Positions 1 to 7,597 of a stretch of DNA of 34,458 bases are shown here, one piece after another. The stretch is from positions 1 to 34,458 of the forward strand of contig JAGVLJ010000033.1 in NCBI GenBank assembly GCA_020049855.1. Reading direction: 5' to 3'. Under the pieces are notes generated by a model that saw only the letters and a list, made by a program, of their open reading frames with translations, had not been told where the DNA came from and searched no databases. The number at the start of each line of letters is the position of its first letter. Position 1 is the first letter of the stretch. The DNA comes from Bacteroidia bacterium (lineage in GTDB: Bacteria; Bacteroidota; Bacteroidia; UKL13-3). The translations under genes and the position numbers were made by a program.

Positions 1-1760
1 ATGTTTTCACTTTGCATAAGTTATATACAGATACGCTGGATCAGGAAATCACCACAATTGCCGAAGTAAAAGACCTTACAATTTGGGTGGGTACGAACTT
101 TGGAATGGTTAGGTATATCCCATCCAAACTCGGTATTTATATATACTCCCATAAGCCTATGCAGTTAAATAGTATAAGCAGGGGAAAAGTAAATACCCTG
201 CTTCGGGATTCCCACGATCAAATATGGGTCGGCACCCAAACAGGTCTGGATTTATTTAATCCAAACGGCAGCTATTTTATACACTATGCTTCGGCATTAA
301 ATATTATTCACCCCGATATTTCGAGTATTACAGAAATAAAAAAGGGAGCAACATCTGTTCTACGTTTAGCAGTAGCAAATGCCGGATTTATAGAGTTAAA
401 TCCTGAAACAAGAAAAGCCACCACCTTAATTCCTGATTTATTTTGTCAGTCACTAGTAACACATTCTACAGGCGAAACGTGGGTAGGTACCATTGCCGGA
501 TTGGTGAAGTTAAAGCCCTCGGGCAAATACCGATTGTTTACCTCGGCTGATGGATTGCAGGCTTTAGAGCATCAACGGGGTGCTGTTTGTTTGTTAAATG
601 ACAAAAATATAGCCTTCGGAACATCATCCGGATTATATGTTTTAAATACGGACTATAAACCCATCGCAAATATCCCATTCTTTTTTACGCTAAGTTCCGT
701 TTTACTTGATGGAAAACCCGGTTCATTTAGAAACAACACCCTTGAACTAAAACCGGAAACAAAAAACCTGACGATTCAATTCGGAACAAACGATTTCAGC
801 GACCCGGCTTCGCATTATATCGTGTACCAGATTAAAGGTATAGATAACGAATGGAAAAAGTGCCCTGATGGCCAAGTGCACCTGAGCAACCTGAGCGAAG
901 GCACTTACCAGATGAAAGTAGCTGAACAGACAGATGACAAAATTACCAACGAACAAACATTGCTTACTATAAATGTAATTCCTCCATTTTGGAAAAGTTT
1001 CGCATTCCGAATATTTATGTTAATACTTCTATTCGGTTTGGTTTGGTTGATTATTACCCGCTATATAAAACGAATGAAAGCTGAAGAGGCAGAAAAACAT
1101 GAATTGGATAAACGAACAATGCAATTGGAATTAAATGCGTATAAATCGCAAATTGATTCTCAATATATCGCCAATATATTACTGGCTATTCAGGATTGTA
1201 TTGATAACAATGACTTGACGGTAGCAAGAAGCTATCTGTCAAAATTTTCCTCGCTCATGAGTTGTCTTATCGAATTTGCCGATCTGGAGTTTATTTCAAT
1301 CGATCAATTGTGGAAGGTACTTGAATACTATCTTGGTATTGAAAAAATGCGCATGGGTGGGCAACTGGAATATCGCATAGACATTGCCCCAGATTTAGAT
1401 GCCCATAAAGTAATGGTACCTAATATGATTGTACAACCGTATGTAGAGAATGCCGTTAATCTTGGGCTGAAGCAAAAAATAAAAGAGCGGAAAATTTCAA
1501 TCCGATTTGACTCATGGAGTAAAAAACACTTACTCTGTACCATTGAAGATAATGGAATAGGCCGTAAAGCAGCCGCCCGAATGCGTTCAACCAAGATAGA
1601 TTTTCACAGAACCTCTCATACCAAAGTAGCTGAAGAAAAAATAGAATTACTCGAAAAAACACGCCAACTTGAAACACGAATTGAAATTATTGACCTGATT
1701 GACGACAATGGCGAGTTTAACGGAACAAAAGTAATTTTACATCTGCCGCAGCAAAATTAA
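1..1760 (+). CDS. LytS-like sensor kinase with regulator propeller and Y_Y_Y domain (5' end missing)
   Basis: This is the C-terminal 580-odd residues of a hybrid-style sensor; the frame is open to the left edge, so the gene begins outside the window and the TTG at 12 is not its start. Numbered from that TTG, about residues 1-220 hold repeats of the two-component regulator propeller type (IWVGT, GLDLF, TWVGT, GLVKL). A Y_Y_Y-like beta domain covers about 230-320, a single membrane helix about 330-351, a charged linker follows, and then a LytS/YehU-type kinase domain. The ATPase part is recognisable (VENAV near 478, EDNGIGR near 516, then GTKVILHLP). In the dimerisation helix the usual QxNPHF is QIDSQY, so Gln384 sits where the phosphorylated His is expected. 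No response regulator follows, so a partner would lie upstream or elsewhere. A degenerate kinase or pseudokinase is possible. Confidence 0.85.
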   Translation, partial: VFTLHKLYTDTLDQEITTIAEVKDLTIWVGTNFGMVRYIPSKLGIYIYSHKPMQLNSISRGKVNTLLRDSHDQIWVGTQTGLDLFNPNGSYFIHYASALNIIHPDISSITEIKKGATSVLRLAVANAGFIELNPETRKATTLIPDLFCQSLVTHSTGETWVGTIAGLVKLKPSGKYRLFTSADGLQALEHQRGAVCLLNDKNIAFGTSSGLYVLNTDYKPIANIPFFFTLSSVLLDGKPGSFRNNTLELKPETKNLTIQFGTNDFSDPASHYIVYQIKGIDNEWKKCPDGQVHLSNLSEGTYQMKVAEQTDDKITNEQTLLTINVIPPFWKSFAFRIFMLILLFGLVWLIITRYIKRMKAEEAEKHELDKRTMQLELNAYKSQIDSQYIANILLAIQDCIDNNDLTVARSYLSKFSSLMSCLIEFADLEFISIDQLWKVLEYYLGIEKMRMGGQLEYRIDIAPDLDAHKVMVPNMIVQPYVENAVNLGLKQKIKERKISIRFDSWSKKHLLCTIEDNGIGRKAAARMRSTKIDFHRTSHTKVAEEKIELLEKTRQLETRIEIIDLIDDNGEFNGTKVILHLPQQN

Positions 1761-1867
1761 TTGGCCTAAAAAAGAAGGATTTAAAAAAATAAAATCCGAT
1801 GTGCAACATTTTGTACCACGCGTGTTGTCGTTATGGTGCAATTAAATACTCAACTATAAACAAAAAT

Positions 1868-2038
1868 ATGAAAGCTCAATTAATTTCCACAGCAGTCGGT
1901 TTTTGGAGAATGCCCGGCTACGTAAAAATGGCACTTGTACTATTGTTACTTGCAGGTGCAACCGCAATTACCAGTTGCAGCCCTTCAGGTGGTGGCCCTA
2001 TTGATGACCCCTGGGGAGACACCACACATGTGAAGTAA
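1868..2038 (+). CDS. Small putative lipoprotein, 56 aa
   Basis: This short frame starts at the ATG at 1868; an ORF from 1799 is possible, but its first 23 codons look non-protein-like. The product has a basic start, a hydrophobic run at about residues 20-34 (ALVLLLLAGATAI) and a lipobox-like TSC ending at Cys37. A short Gly/Pro/Asp tail of about 19 residues follows (SPSGGGPIDDPWGD). If Cys37 is lipidated, the mature part is a tiny membrane-anchored peptide. It stands alone between the sensor kinase and the hydrolase, same strand, with over 100 bases on each side. I do not recognise a family. The real start could also be Met15 or Met21, which would give a more typical signal length. Confidence 0.5.
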   Translation: MKAQLISTAVGFWRMPGYVKMALVLLLLAGATAITSCSPSGGGPIDDPWGDTTHVK

Positions 2039-2124
2039 TGTAACTGTGAGAATTTAGGGGGGGAGGCAGGTGTTTAAGGCTGTCTTTTCTTTTTCCGCTT
2101 CTTTTTTTTCTTGGTGGCTATGCT

Positions 2125-2132
2125 TTCCTTTG
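2125..2132 (+). promoter_or_regulatory. Possible -7 element for the FAH-family gene
   Basis: TTCCTTTG matches the Bacteroidota -7 consensus TAnnTTTG at seven or fewer of its fixed positions, with one mismatch (T for A), and lies 20 bases before the ATG at 2153. No clear -33 element is visible, so this is tentative. Confidence 0.25.
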
Positions 2133-2152
2133 CCACATAAACGTAAAAGAGT

Positions 2153-2764
2153 ATGAAGATTTTTTGTGTTGGCCGTAATTATAGCGAACATGCCAAAGAA
2201 CTGAATAATGAGATACCCGATGCTCCTGTTCTATTTTGTAAACCGGAAACGGCCTTGTTAAAAAACAATGAACCATTTTTTCTTCCCGATTTTTCTAACG
2301 ATGTACATCATGAACTTGAACTGGTAATACGCATTTGCCGGAACGGGAAACGAATTGAACCACGCTTTGCCCATAAGTATTACGACCATATTACCGTAGG
2401 CATTGATTTTACGGCAAGAGACCTGCAACAAAAACAAAAAGAAAAGGGGTTGCCATGGGAGATTTCCAAAGCATTTGACGGCTCGGCACCACTTGGTATA
2501 CTTATTCCGCTAAATCAATTAAAGAGAAAAGAGAATATTCATTTCCACATGTTAAAAAACGGAAAACTCGTTCAGGAAGGAGAAACAGCAGAAATGTTAT
2601 TTAACTTCGACCAAATCATTAGCTATATATCCACATTTTTTACTCTAAAAACCGGAGACCTTATATACACAGGTACTCCATCAGGTGTGGGGAAAGTGCT
2701 GATAGGTGACAAATTAGAGGCATTTTTAGAGGGACAAAAGCTGCTGCATACAGAAGTGAAATAA
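2153..2764 (+). CDS. Fumarylacetoacetate hydrolase-fold family protein
   Basis: A 203-aa protein of the FAH superfamily, whose members hydrolyse C-C bonds or decarboxylate or isomerise 2-oxo acids using a divalent metal. It shows VGRNYSEHAKE at the N terminus, KPETAL at about 30-35, the metal-binding ExE pair at Glu54/Glu56, the third ligand Asp85 in GIDFTARD, Lys106 in the SKAFDGSAPLG segment, and a C-terminal YTGTPSGVG loop. The length fits the short single-domain bacterial members rather than full fumarylacetoacetase. The substrate cannot be told from sequence: acylpyruvate hydrolase and oxaloacetate decarboxylase activities both occur in this group. It appears monocistronic, with a roughly 100-base gap on each side. 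The ATG at 2153 begins directly with the conserved MKIFCVGRNY. Confidence 0.9.
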   Translation: MKIFCVGRNYSEHAKELNNEIPDAPVLFCKPETALLKNNEPFFLPDFSNDVHHELELVIRICRNGKRIEPRFAHKYYDHITVGIDFTARDLQQKQKEKGLPWEISKAFDGSAPLGILIPLNQLKRKENIHFHMLKNGKLVQEGETAEMLFNFDQIISYISTFFTLKTGDLIYTGTPSGVGKVLIGDKLEAFLEGQKLLHTEVK

Positions 2765-2832
2765 AGTATAAATCTGTACACTTCTTATTACACCTGTTTA
2801 TAACACAAATCGTTTACTAATCAATCACATAT

Positions 2833-2840
2833 TAGCTTTG
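2833..2840 (+). promoter_or_regulatory. Bacteroidota-type -7 promoter element (TAGCTTTG)
   Basis: An exact TAnnTTTG match. Transcription would begin near 2846-2848, about 17 bases before the TTG start of the M23 peptidase, which supports that TTG and leaves a very short leader. Confidence 0.6.
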
Positions 2841-2863
2841 TTACAAATGAAGAAAACACAAAG

Positions 2864-4588
2864 TTGAGATTTCTTTTACCCATTTTTGTACTTCTAACAG
2901 GTTCACTGCACAGTTTGGCTCAAACTGTTTATCCTCAGAATTATTTCCGTTCGCCTATTGATACCATTATGCTTTTATCTGCACCGTTCGGGCAGTTGCG
3001 CGACAATCATTTCCATTCAGGCCTTGATATCAGAACATTTGAAAAGGAAGGGCTGCCTGTAAAAGCTGTTGCCGATGGATGGATTTCACGCATTAAAATT
3101 TCAGCATGGGGATATGGCAATGCCATTTACATTGATCATGCAAACGGATATACATCTGTTTACGCCCACCTGCAACGTTATACTGACTCAATCACTGAAT
3201 TTGTTAAAGAAGAACAATACCGAAATGAATCATTTGAAATAGAAATTTTTCCCAGAAAGAATCAACTCCCGATAAAGCGAGGTGATTTAATTGCCTATTC
3301 AGGAAATTCAGGTGGCTCTACGGGTCCGCATTTACACTTTGAACTACGAAATACAAAATCTGAATATCCAATTAATCCTTTGCTATTCAACATGCCAATT
3401 ACCGATACATTAGCCCCCTTTTTCAAAACAATTGCCATCTACAACCTGATGCCAAACAGGCCTTATTTAATTTTTCAGAAAAATCTTCCGGTAAAAAAAT
3501 TCACTACTGATACCAACTTTTTTGAAATACCTGAAATCATTACATTACCACAAGGACTAATAGGAATTGGTACCGAGGTATATGATTATATTACCGATAT
3601 TGATAGGGAGCAAAATATTTACAGCATAAAATTGGACATTGATTCAATTCCCTACTTTCGAATGGACATTGAATCGTTCAGTTTCTTTGACACCAAATAC
3701 ATCAATACCCATATTGACTTTGAACGATTGCAAAAAGACCGGATACGCATTCAGAAATGTTTTATAGATGATGGGAATATGATTGAACTTTACAAAAATT
3801 ACCCCGGCAAAGGGAAATTCTGGCTGGGAGATACGTTAATTCACCGGGTGCAGGTATTGGCAAAAGATGTAGCCGGCAAAGCATCCATACTTACCTTTTT
3901 CATCAAAGGAGACAGTTCCCAACGGCTTTCATCTGGTTACTTTTCAACTTGTTCGTATGAAAGATTTGCCCCCGAAAGAGACAACTCGTTTGAATTTCGC
4001 GAGGTAAGAATGGATGTTCCGAAAGGGGCACTTTATGACACTCTTGATTTTTGCTATAAATCGGAAGCCGGCAACAAACGAACTTTATCAAAAATTTATT
4101 CATTGGGCGACCCATATTCCCCATTAAGCAGCAACGTGACCATAAGTATAAAACCAAATGAAAAAGACACCTTTTTGCTCAACAAAATGATTATAGGTAA
4201 AGTTTCAGACAAAGGCTATTTAAGCTATATTGGAGGAAAAGTAGTGAATGGGTGGATATGGTCGCCCAGCCGAACATTCGGAGACTTTGCTCTGGCTGCC
4301 GATACCGTAGCTCCACGTCTTAAATTTTTGTACCTTCGAAATGATACCCTTTGTATAGATACACAAGAATTAAAAATTCAGGTAGATGATAATCTGTCAG
4401 GCATAGAATCTTACCGTCTTACAATGGAAGGTAAATGGGTATTATGCAAATATGATCCGAAAAACAGCCTGCTCATTTATGAGTTCGATAAAAAGACCCC
4501 TCGTAACCGAAAATTAAATTTCGAACTTACTGTGACAGATAAAAAGAAAAATAAAAGCACCTTAAGTAAGCAAATTTTTATTCAATGA
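2864..4588 (+). CDS. Exported M23-family (LytM-type) metallopeptidase
   Basis: A 574-aa secreted peptidoglycan-endopeptidase-like protein. Residues 1-19 form a signal peptide (FLLPIFVLLTGSLHSLAQ), then the M23 domain spans about 30-180. It has the zinc ligands His51 and Asp55 (HSGLD) and His156/His158 (GPHLHFE), so the catalytic set appears complete. An insertion of about 30 residues lies between the two halves of the domain. The remaining ~390 residues are mostly beta-rich with no family I recognise. The start is an inferred TTG: the frame has no upstream ATG, and the out-of-frame ATG at 2847 reads six codons and stops on a TGA that overlaps the TTG. The peroxiredoxin gene starts within its stop codon, so the two are probably translated together. 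Likely role: cell-wall remodelling in the periplasm. Confidence 0.88.
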   Translation: MRFLLPIFVLLTGSLHSLAQTVYPQNYFRSPIDTIMLLSAPFGQLRDNHFHSGLDIRTFEKEGLPVKAVADGWISRIKISAWGYGNAIYIDHANGYTSVYAHLQRYTDSITEFVKEEQYRNESFEIEIFPRKNQLPIKRGDLIAYSGNSGGSTGPHLHFELRNTKSEYPINPLLFNMPITDTLAPFFKTIAIYNLMPNRPYLIFQKNLPVKKFTTDTNFFEIPEIITLPQGLIGIGTEVYDYITDIDREQNIYSIKLDIDSIPYFRMDIESFSFFDTKYINTHIDFERLQKDRIRIQKCFIDDGNMIELYKNYPGKGKFWLGDTLIHRVQVLAKDVAGKASILTFFIKGDSSQRLSSGYFSTCSYERFAPERDNSFEFREVRMDVPKGALYDTLDFCYKSEAGNKRTLSKIYSLGDPYSPLSSNVTISIKPNEKDTFLLNKMIIGKVSDKGYLSYIGGKVVNGWIWSPSRTFGDFALAADTVAPRLKFLYLRNDTLCIDTQELKIQVDDNLSGIESYRLTMEGKWVLCKYDPKNSLLIYEFDKKTPRNRKLNFELTVTDKKKNKSTLSKQIFIQ

Positions 4589-5034
4589 GTACCGTAAGTA
4601 TTGGCAAAAAAGCTCCGCTTTTTACCGGCATCGACCATCATGGAAATCCGATAACTCTTAAAAGTCTTCTCACAAAAAAAGTTGTTCTTTACTTCTATCC
4701 AAAAGATAATACCCCGGCATGTACAACACAGGCCTGTAACCTGCGGGATAATTACACAAAATTTAAAAAGGCCGGTTACGAAATTGTTGGGATAAGTACC
4801 GATAGTGTGAAGAAACACCAGAATTTTATTGCTAAATATCAATTACCATTTATTCTTATATCGGATTCAGACCATCGTATTTGTGAGCAGTACGGAGTAT
4901 GGTCAGAGAAAAAATTGTATGGTCGAACCTATATGGGGATTGTGCGAACCACATTTGTAATTAGTGAGAAAGGAGTAATTGAAGAAATCATTAGCAAAGT
5001 AGAAACGGCTCGTCATTCGGAACAACTTCTTTGA
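4585..5034 (+). CDS. bcp: Peroxiredoxin, BCP/PrxQ type
   Basis: A 149-aa thiol peroxidase that reduces hydroperoxides with electrons from thioredoxin. The thioredoxin fold is evident: FYPKDNTPACTTQAC contains the peroxidatic Cys46 and, five residues later, the candidate resolving Cys51, the spacing typical of atypical two-Cys PrxQ enzymes. The C-terminal part has WSEKKLYGRTYMGIVRTTF, also typical of the family, with the conserved Arg in the active-site environment. Its length is normal for BCP. The ATG overlaps the stop of the M23 peptidase gene by four bases (ATGA), suggesting translational coupling. The next gene is convergent and I see no obvious terminator in 5035-5109. Confidence 0.93.
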   Translation: MSTVSIGKKAPLFTGIDHHGNPITLKSLLTKKVVLYFYPKDNTPACTTQACNLRDNYTKFKKAGYEIVGISTDSVKKHQNFIAKYQLPFILISDSDHRICEQYGVWSEKKLYGRTYMGIVRTTFVISEKGVIEEIISKVETARHSEQLL

Positions 5035-5109
5035 TACTCTATAAAAGTTGCATCAAATTAAGAATCGTTATATTTCGAGTTTCATTTCAGCAATGAACAG
5101 GAAAATAAA

Positions 5110-6399
5110 TCAGTTGTTCATCAACTGCTCAATTTCATCAGCCTCTATTGGAATATGCGCCATTAAATCCACACATCCTTTGGCAGTAATAAGCACTTCA
5201 TTCTCCAGTCGGATGCCAATGTTTTCTTCTTTAATATAAATGCCCGGCTCGCATGAAAACACCATATTTTCTTTCATTGGCTCATAACGCATTCCAACAT
5301 CATGAACATCTATTCCAAGAAAATGTGAAGTTCCATGGTAAAAATACCGCCTGAACAATGGATTACCAACATCCTGCTTTCGTACATCTTCCGCTGTAAA
5401 TAATCCAAGTTTAATCAACTGTTCTTCGCAAATTAATTCTACCTGCTTTTGGTATTCCATCAGCATAATGCCCGGACGAAGTAATTTCATAGCTTCCCGC
5501 TGCACATGAAGTACTGCATTGTAAACTGCTTTTTGGCGTGGAGTAAAACGACCGCTTACCGGAATAGTGCGTGTCATGTCAGAGGCATAGTTAGCATAAT
5601 CGGCACCCGAATCAATAAGCACTAACTCCCCCTCTTTGCATTGCTGGTTATTATCTACATAATGTAAAATGCACGCCCTACCACCTGAAGCTACTATTGG
5701 TTGAAAGGAATGTCCTGTGGCTCTGTTTCGTATAAACTCATGTATAATCTCTGCCTCTATTTCGTATTCCCAAACACCCGGCTTTACAAAACGAAGTAAA
5801 CGGTGAAACATTTTTTCCGAAATACCTATGGCAGTTTTCATCAACTCAAGTTCATAGGCCGATTTAACAGAACGAAGACGGTGCAGAATGGGAGCGGCTC
5901 TATGGTACTGGTGCAATGGAAATTTAACCTTCAACTCATTGGCAAAACGTAAATCTTTGTAATAAGTAGAATTGCTGTTACGGTCATTTTCATTTAAATT
6001 AAGGTAAATATGATCTGCGTACTGAATGATGGGTTTAATGAGCATTTCAAATTCATCCTCAAACAAAATGGTTTGAATACCCGACACGGCACGAGCCTCA
6101 TCAACCGAAAGTTTATGACCGTACCACTTTTCGATATGCTCATTGCTTCTTTTTACAAACAAAGACTCCCGATAGCCAGATACCGGACAATCGGGATAAA
6201 TAATCAAAATAGTATTTTCCTGATCTATCCCGCTTAGATAGAACAAATCCGAATTTTGTTTAAAATCAAAACTCGCATCTCCATTTTTCAACTGCTCGTC
6301 ATTTGAGTTAATAATAGCAATGGAGTTAGGTTTAAGCTTTGCAGCGAAATTGAGTCGGTTTTGCTTAAACATATCATTTTTCAGTGAATAGTACTTCAT
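5110..6399 (-). CDS. pepP: M24B metallopeptidase, Xaa-Pro aminopeptidase
   Basis: A 429-aa cytoplasmic aminopeptidase that removes an N-terminal residue before proline. About residues 1-160 are an aminopeptidase-P N domain; the pita-bread catalytic domain follows. The five dinuclear metal ligands can be read: Asp263 (LIDSGAD), Asp274 (SDMTR), His359 (GTSHFLG), Glu384 (CEPGIY) and Glu399 (IRLEN). The second conserved His is in DVHDVG. The length suits aminopeptidase P rather than the shorter methionine aminopeptidases; prolidase is the main alternative. The start at 6399 lies about 13 bases after the predicted transcription start from the -7 element at 6419-6426. The gene is divergent from the acyltransferase and convergent with the peroxiredoxin gene. 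Confidence 0.92.
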   Translation of the reverse strand: MKYYSLKNDMFKQNRLNFAAKLKPNSIAIINSNDEQLKNGDASFDFKQNSDLFYLSGIDQENTILIIYPDCPVSGYRESLFVKRSNEHIEKWYGHKLSVDEARAVSGIQTILFEDEFEMLIKPIIQYADHIYLNLNENDRNSNSTYYKDLRFANELKVKFPLHQYHRAAPILHRLRSVKSAYELELMKTAIGISEKMFHRLLRFVKPGVWEYEIEAEIIHEFIRNRATGHSFQPIVASGGRACILHYVDNNQQCKEGELVLIDSGADYANYASDMTRTIPVSGRFTPRQKAVYNAVLHVQREAMKLLRPGIMLMEYQKQVELICEEQLIKLGLFTAEDVRKQDVGNPLFRRYFYHGTSHFLGIDVHDVGMRYEPMKENMVFSCEPGIYIKEENIGIRLENEVLITAKGCVDLMAHIPIEADEIEQLMNN

Positions 6400-6418
6400 T
6401 TTATAAACGATTAAAATT

Positions 6419-6426
6419 CAAAAGTA
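6419..6426 (-). promoter_or_regulatory. -7 promoter element for the M24 peptidase gene
   Basis: On the minus strand this reads TACTTTTG, an exact TAnnTTTG match, 20 bases before the start codon at 6399. It sits only 9 bases from the oppositely oriented -7 element at 6436-6443, so the two promoters overlap back to back. Confidence 0.5.
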
Positions 6427-6435
6427 AGGAAAACC

Positions 6436-6443
6436 TATCTTTG
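6436..6443 (+). promoter_or_regulatory. -7 promoter element for the acyltransferase gene
   Basis: TATCTTTG is an exact TAnnTTTG match, 20 bases before the TTG start at 6463. The upstream recognition region would overlap the divergent promoter of the M24 peptidase gene. Confidence 0.5.
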
Positions 6444-6462
6444 AAGCCAGATAAAAGCATAA

Positions 6463-7596
6463 TTGGACAAAACAATACCTGATAAAGTATTCTTTCCTAA
6501 TCTTGATGGGCTGAGGTATATAGCCTTTGCCCTGGTGTTTATTCAACATGCCTTTTCCATTCCATTTGAGCCATTGTTACCTAAATCCTACCTATTAAAT
6601 AAGCTAACTAACGCATTTCTTTGGGCGGGCGGATACGGGGTATCCTGCTTCTTTGTACTAAGTGGATTTCTGATTACTTACCTGCTCCTGTTGGAAAAAC
6701 AACGTACCGGCAAAATTGATATCCCGGCATTTTATATGCGCAGAACTCTTCGTATCTGGCCGCTGTATTTTGCCTTGGTGCTGTTTACTTTTTTTATTTA
6801 TTATCCGCAACATGGCACGTCCTTCTCACAACTTACTCCCGAGAAATGGAAGTATTTTTACTTTCTCACCAATATGGCTTACCTCGTCCCGGGAGGAGGC
6901 ATTCATCCAGCCGGAATAAGTTGGTCTGTGGCAATTGAAGAGCAGTTTTACCTGGTATGGCCATTGCTTTTTTTAGCGGTTCCTTTCAGGTGGTCAAAAT
7001 GGATTTTTCCTTCGGTAATGCTGCTTTCATTTGCATTCAGGATACAGCACCCTACAAACTATGATGTATTGTATTACCACACCTTTGCCAATTTTTATGA
7101 TTTAGCTATTGGTGGACTAACAGCATGGCTTGCGTTCAAAGAAAATACATTTCGCTCTTTCTTTGAACTTCGAACTTTCACTGAGCGCATGTTGATTTAT
7201 TCAATCGGAATAGTGCTCATCATATTCGGAAAATCTATTCAACCTGATGAGTGGTACCTGATTATTCAGCGCGTTTTAACCACCGCCTTTTTTGCTTTCA
7301 TCATCATGGATCAGTGTTATGCCTCCTCTGACGTAATGAAATTTTCAGGCAGTAGCTTTCTAAGTAAATGGGGGAAATACACCTATGGCATGTATATGCT
7401 TCATCCTATAACGATAGATTATTCGCTGGACTGGTTTGGAAAATATTTATTTAAAGATCAGATAGGGCTGAACACCTTGTTTGTAGGAATAATAGCCTTA
7501 GGCTTTACGCATCTTATATGCTATTTTTCGTTTCATTATTTTGAAACACCCTTTTTAAAACTGAAGCAACGATTTTCGCATATCCAAACGCGGTAG
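6463..7596 (+). CDS. Membrane acyltransferase, acyltransferase-3 (OafA-like) family
   Basis: A 377-aa integral membrane protein of about ten helices that would transfer acyl groups, usually acetyl, to surface polysaccharides or other envelope glycans. Family marks are the N-terminal NLDGLRYIAF followed by FIQHAF with the catalytic-type His, the GVSCFFVLSGFLIT helix, the cytoplasmic MRRTLRIWPLYF segment with arginines, and WSVAIEEQFYLVWP. The C-terminal helix pair contains WGKYTYGMYMLH. The start must be the TTG at 6463: an in-frame TAA lies immediately before it, and the next in-frame ATG would delete the conserved N terminus. It is followed closely by a convergent symporter gene. No O-antigen cluster surrounds it, so the acceptor is unknown. 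Confidence 0.9.
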   Translation: MDKTIPDKVFFPNLDGLRYIAFALVFIQHAFSIPFEPLLPKSYLLNKLTNAFLWAGGYGVSCFFVLSGFLITYLLLLEKQRTGKIDIPAFYMRRTLRIWPLYFALVLFTFFIYYPQHGTSFSQLTPEKWKYFYFLTNMAYLVPGGGIHPAGISWSVAIEEQFYLVWPLLFLAVPFRWSKWIFPSVMLLSFAFRIQHPTNYDVLYYHTFANFYDLAIGGLTAWLAFKENTFRSFFELRTFTERMLIYSIGIVLIIFGKSIQPDEWYLIIQRVLTTAFFAFIIMDQCYASSDVMKFSGSSFLSKWGKYTYGMYMLHPITIDYSLDWFGKYLFKDQIGLNTLFVGIIALGFTHLICYFSFHYFETPFLKLKQRFSHIQTR

Positions 7597-7597
7597 T

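Noticed and set aside
1777-1797. GGATTT/AAATCC inverted repeat after the sensor kinase
   Set aside because: The stem is only 6 bp and A/T-rich with no T run following, so it is not a credible terminator.
2074-2178. Minus-strand frame ending in a lysine/arginine-rich tail
   Set aside because: It has no start codon, is preceded by a stop, overlaps the real FAH-family start, and its lysines come from a poly-pyrimidine tract in the leader.
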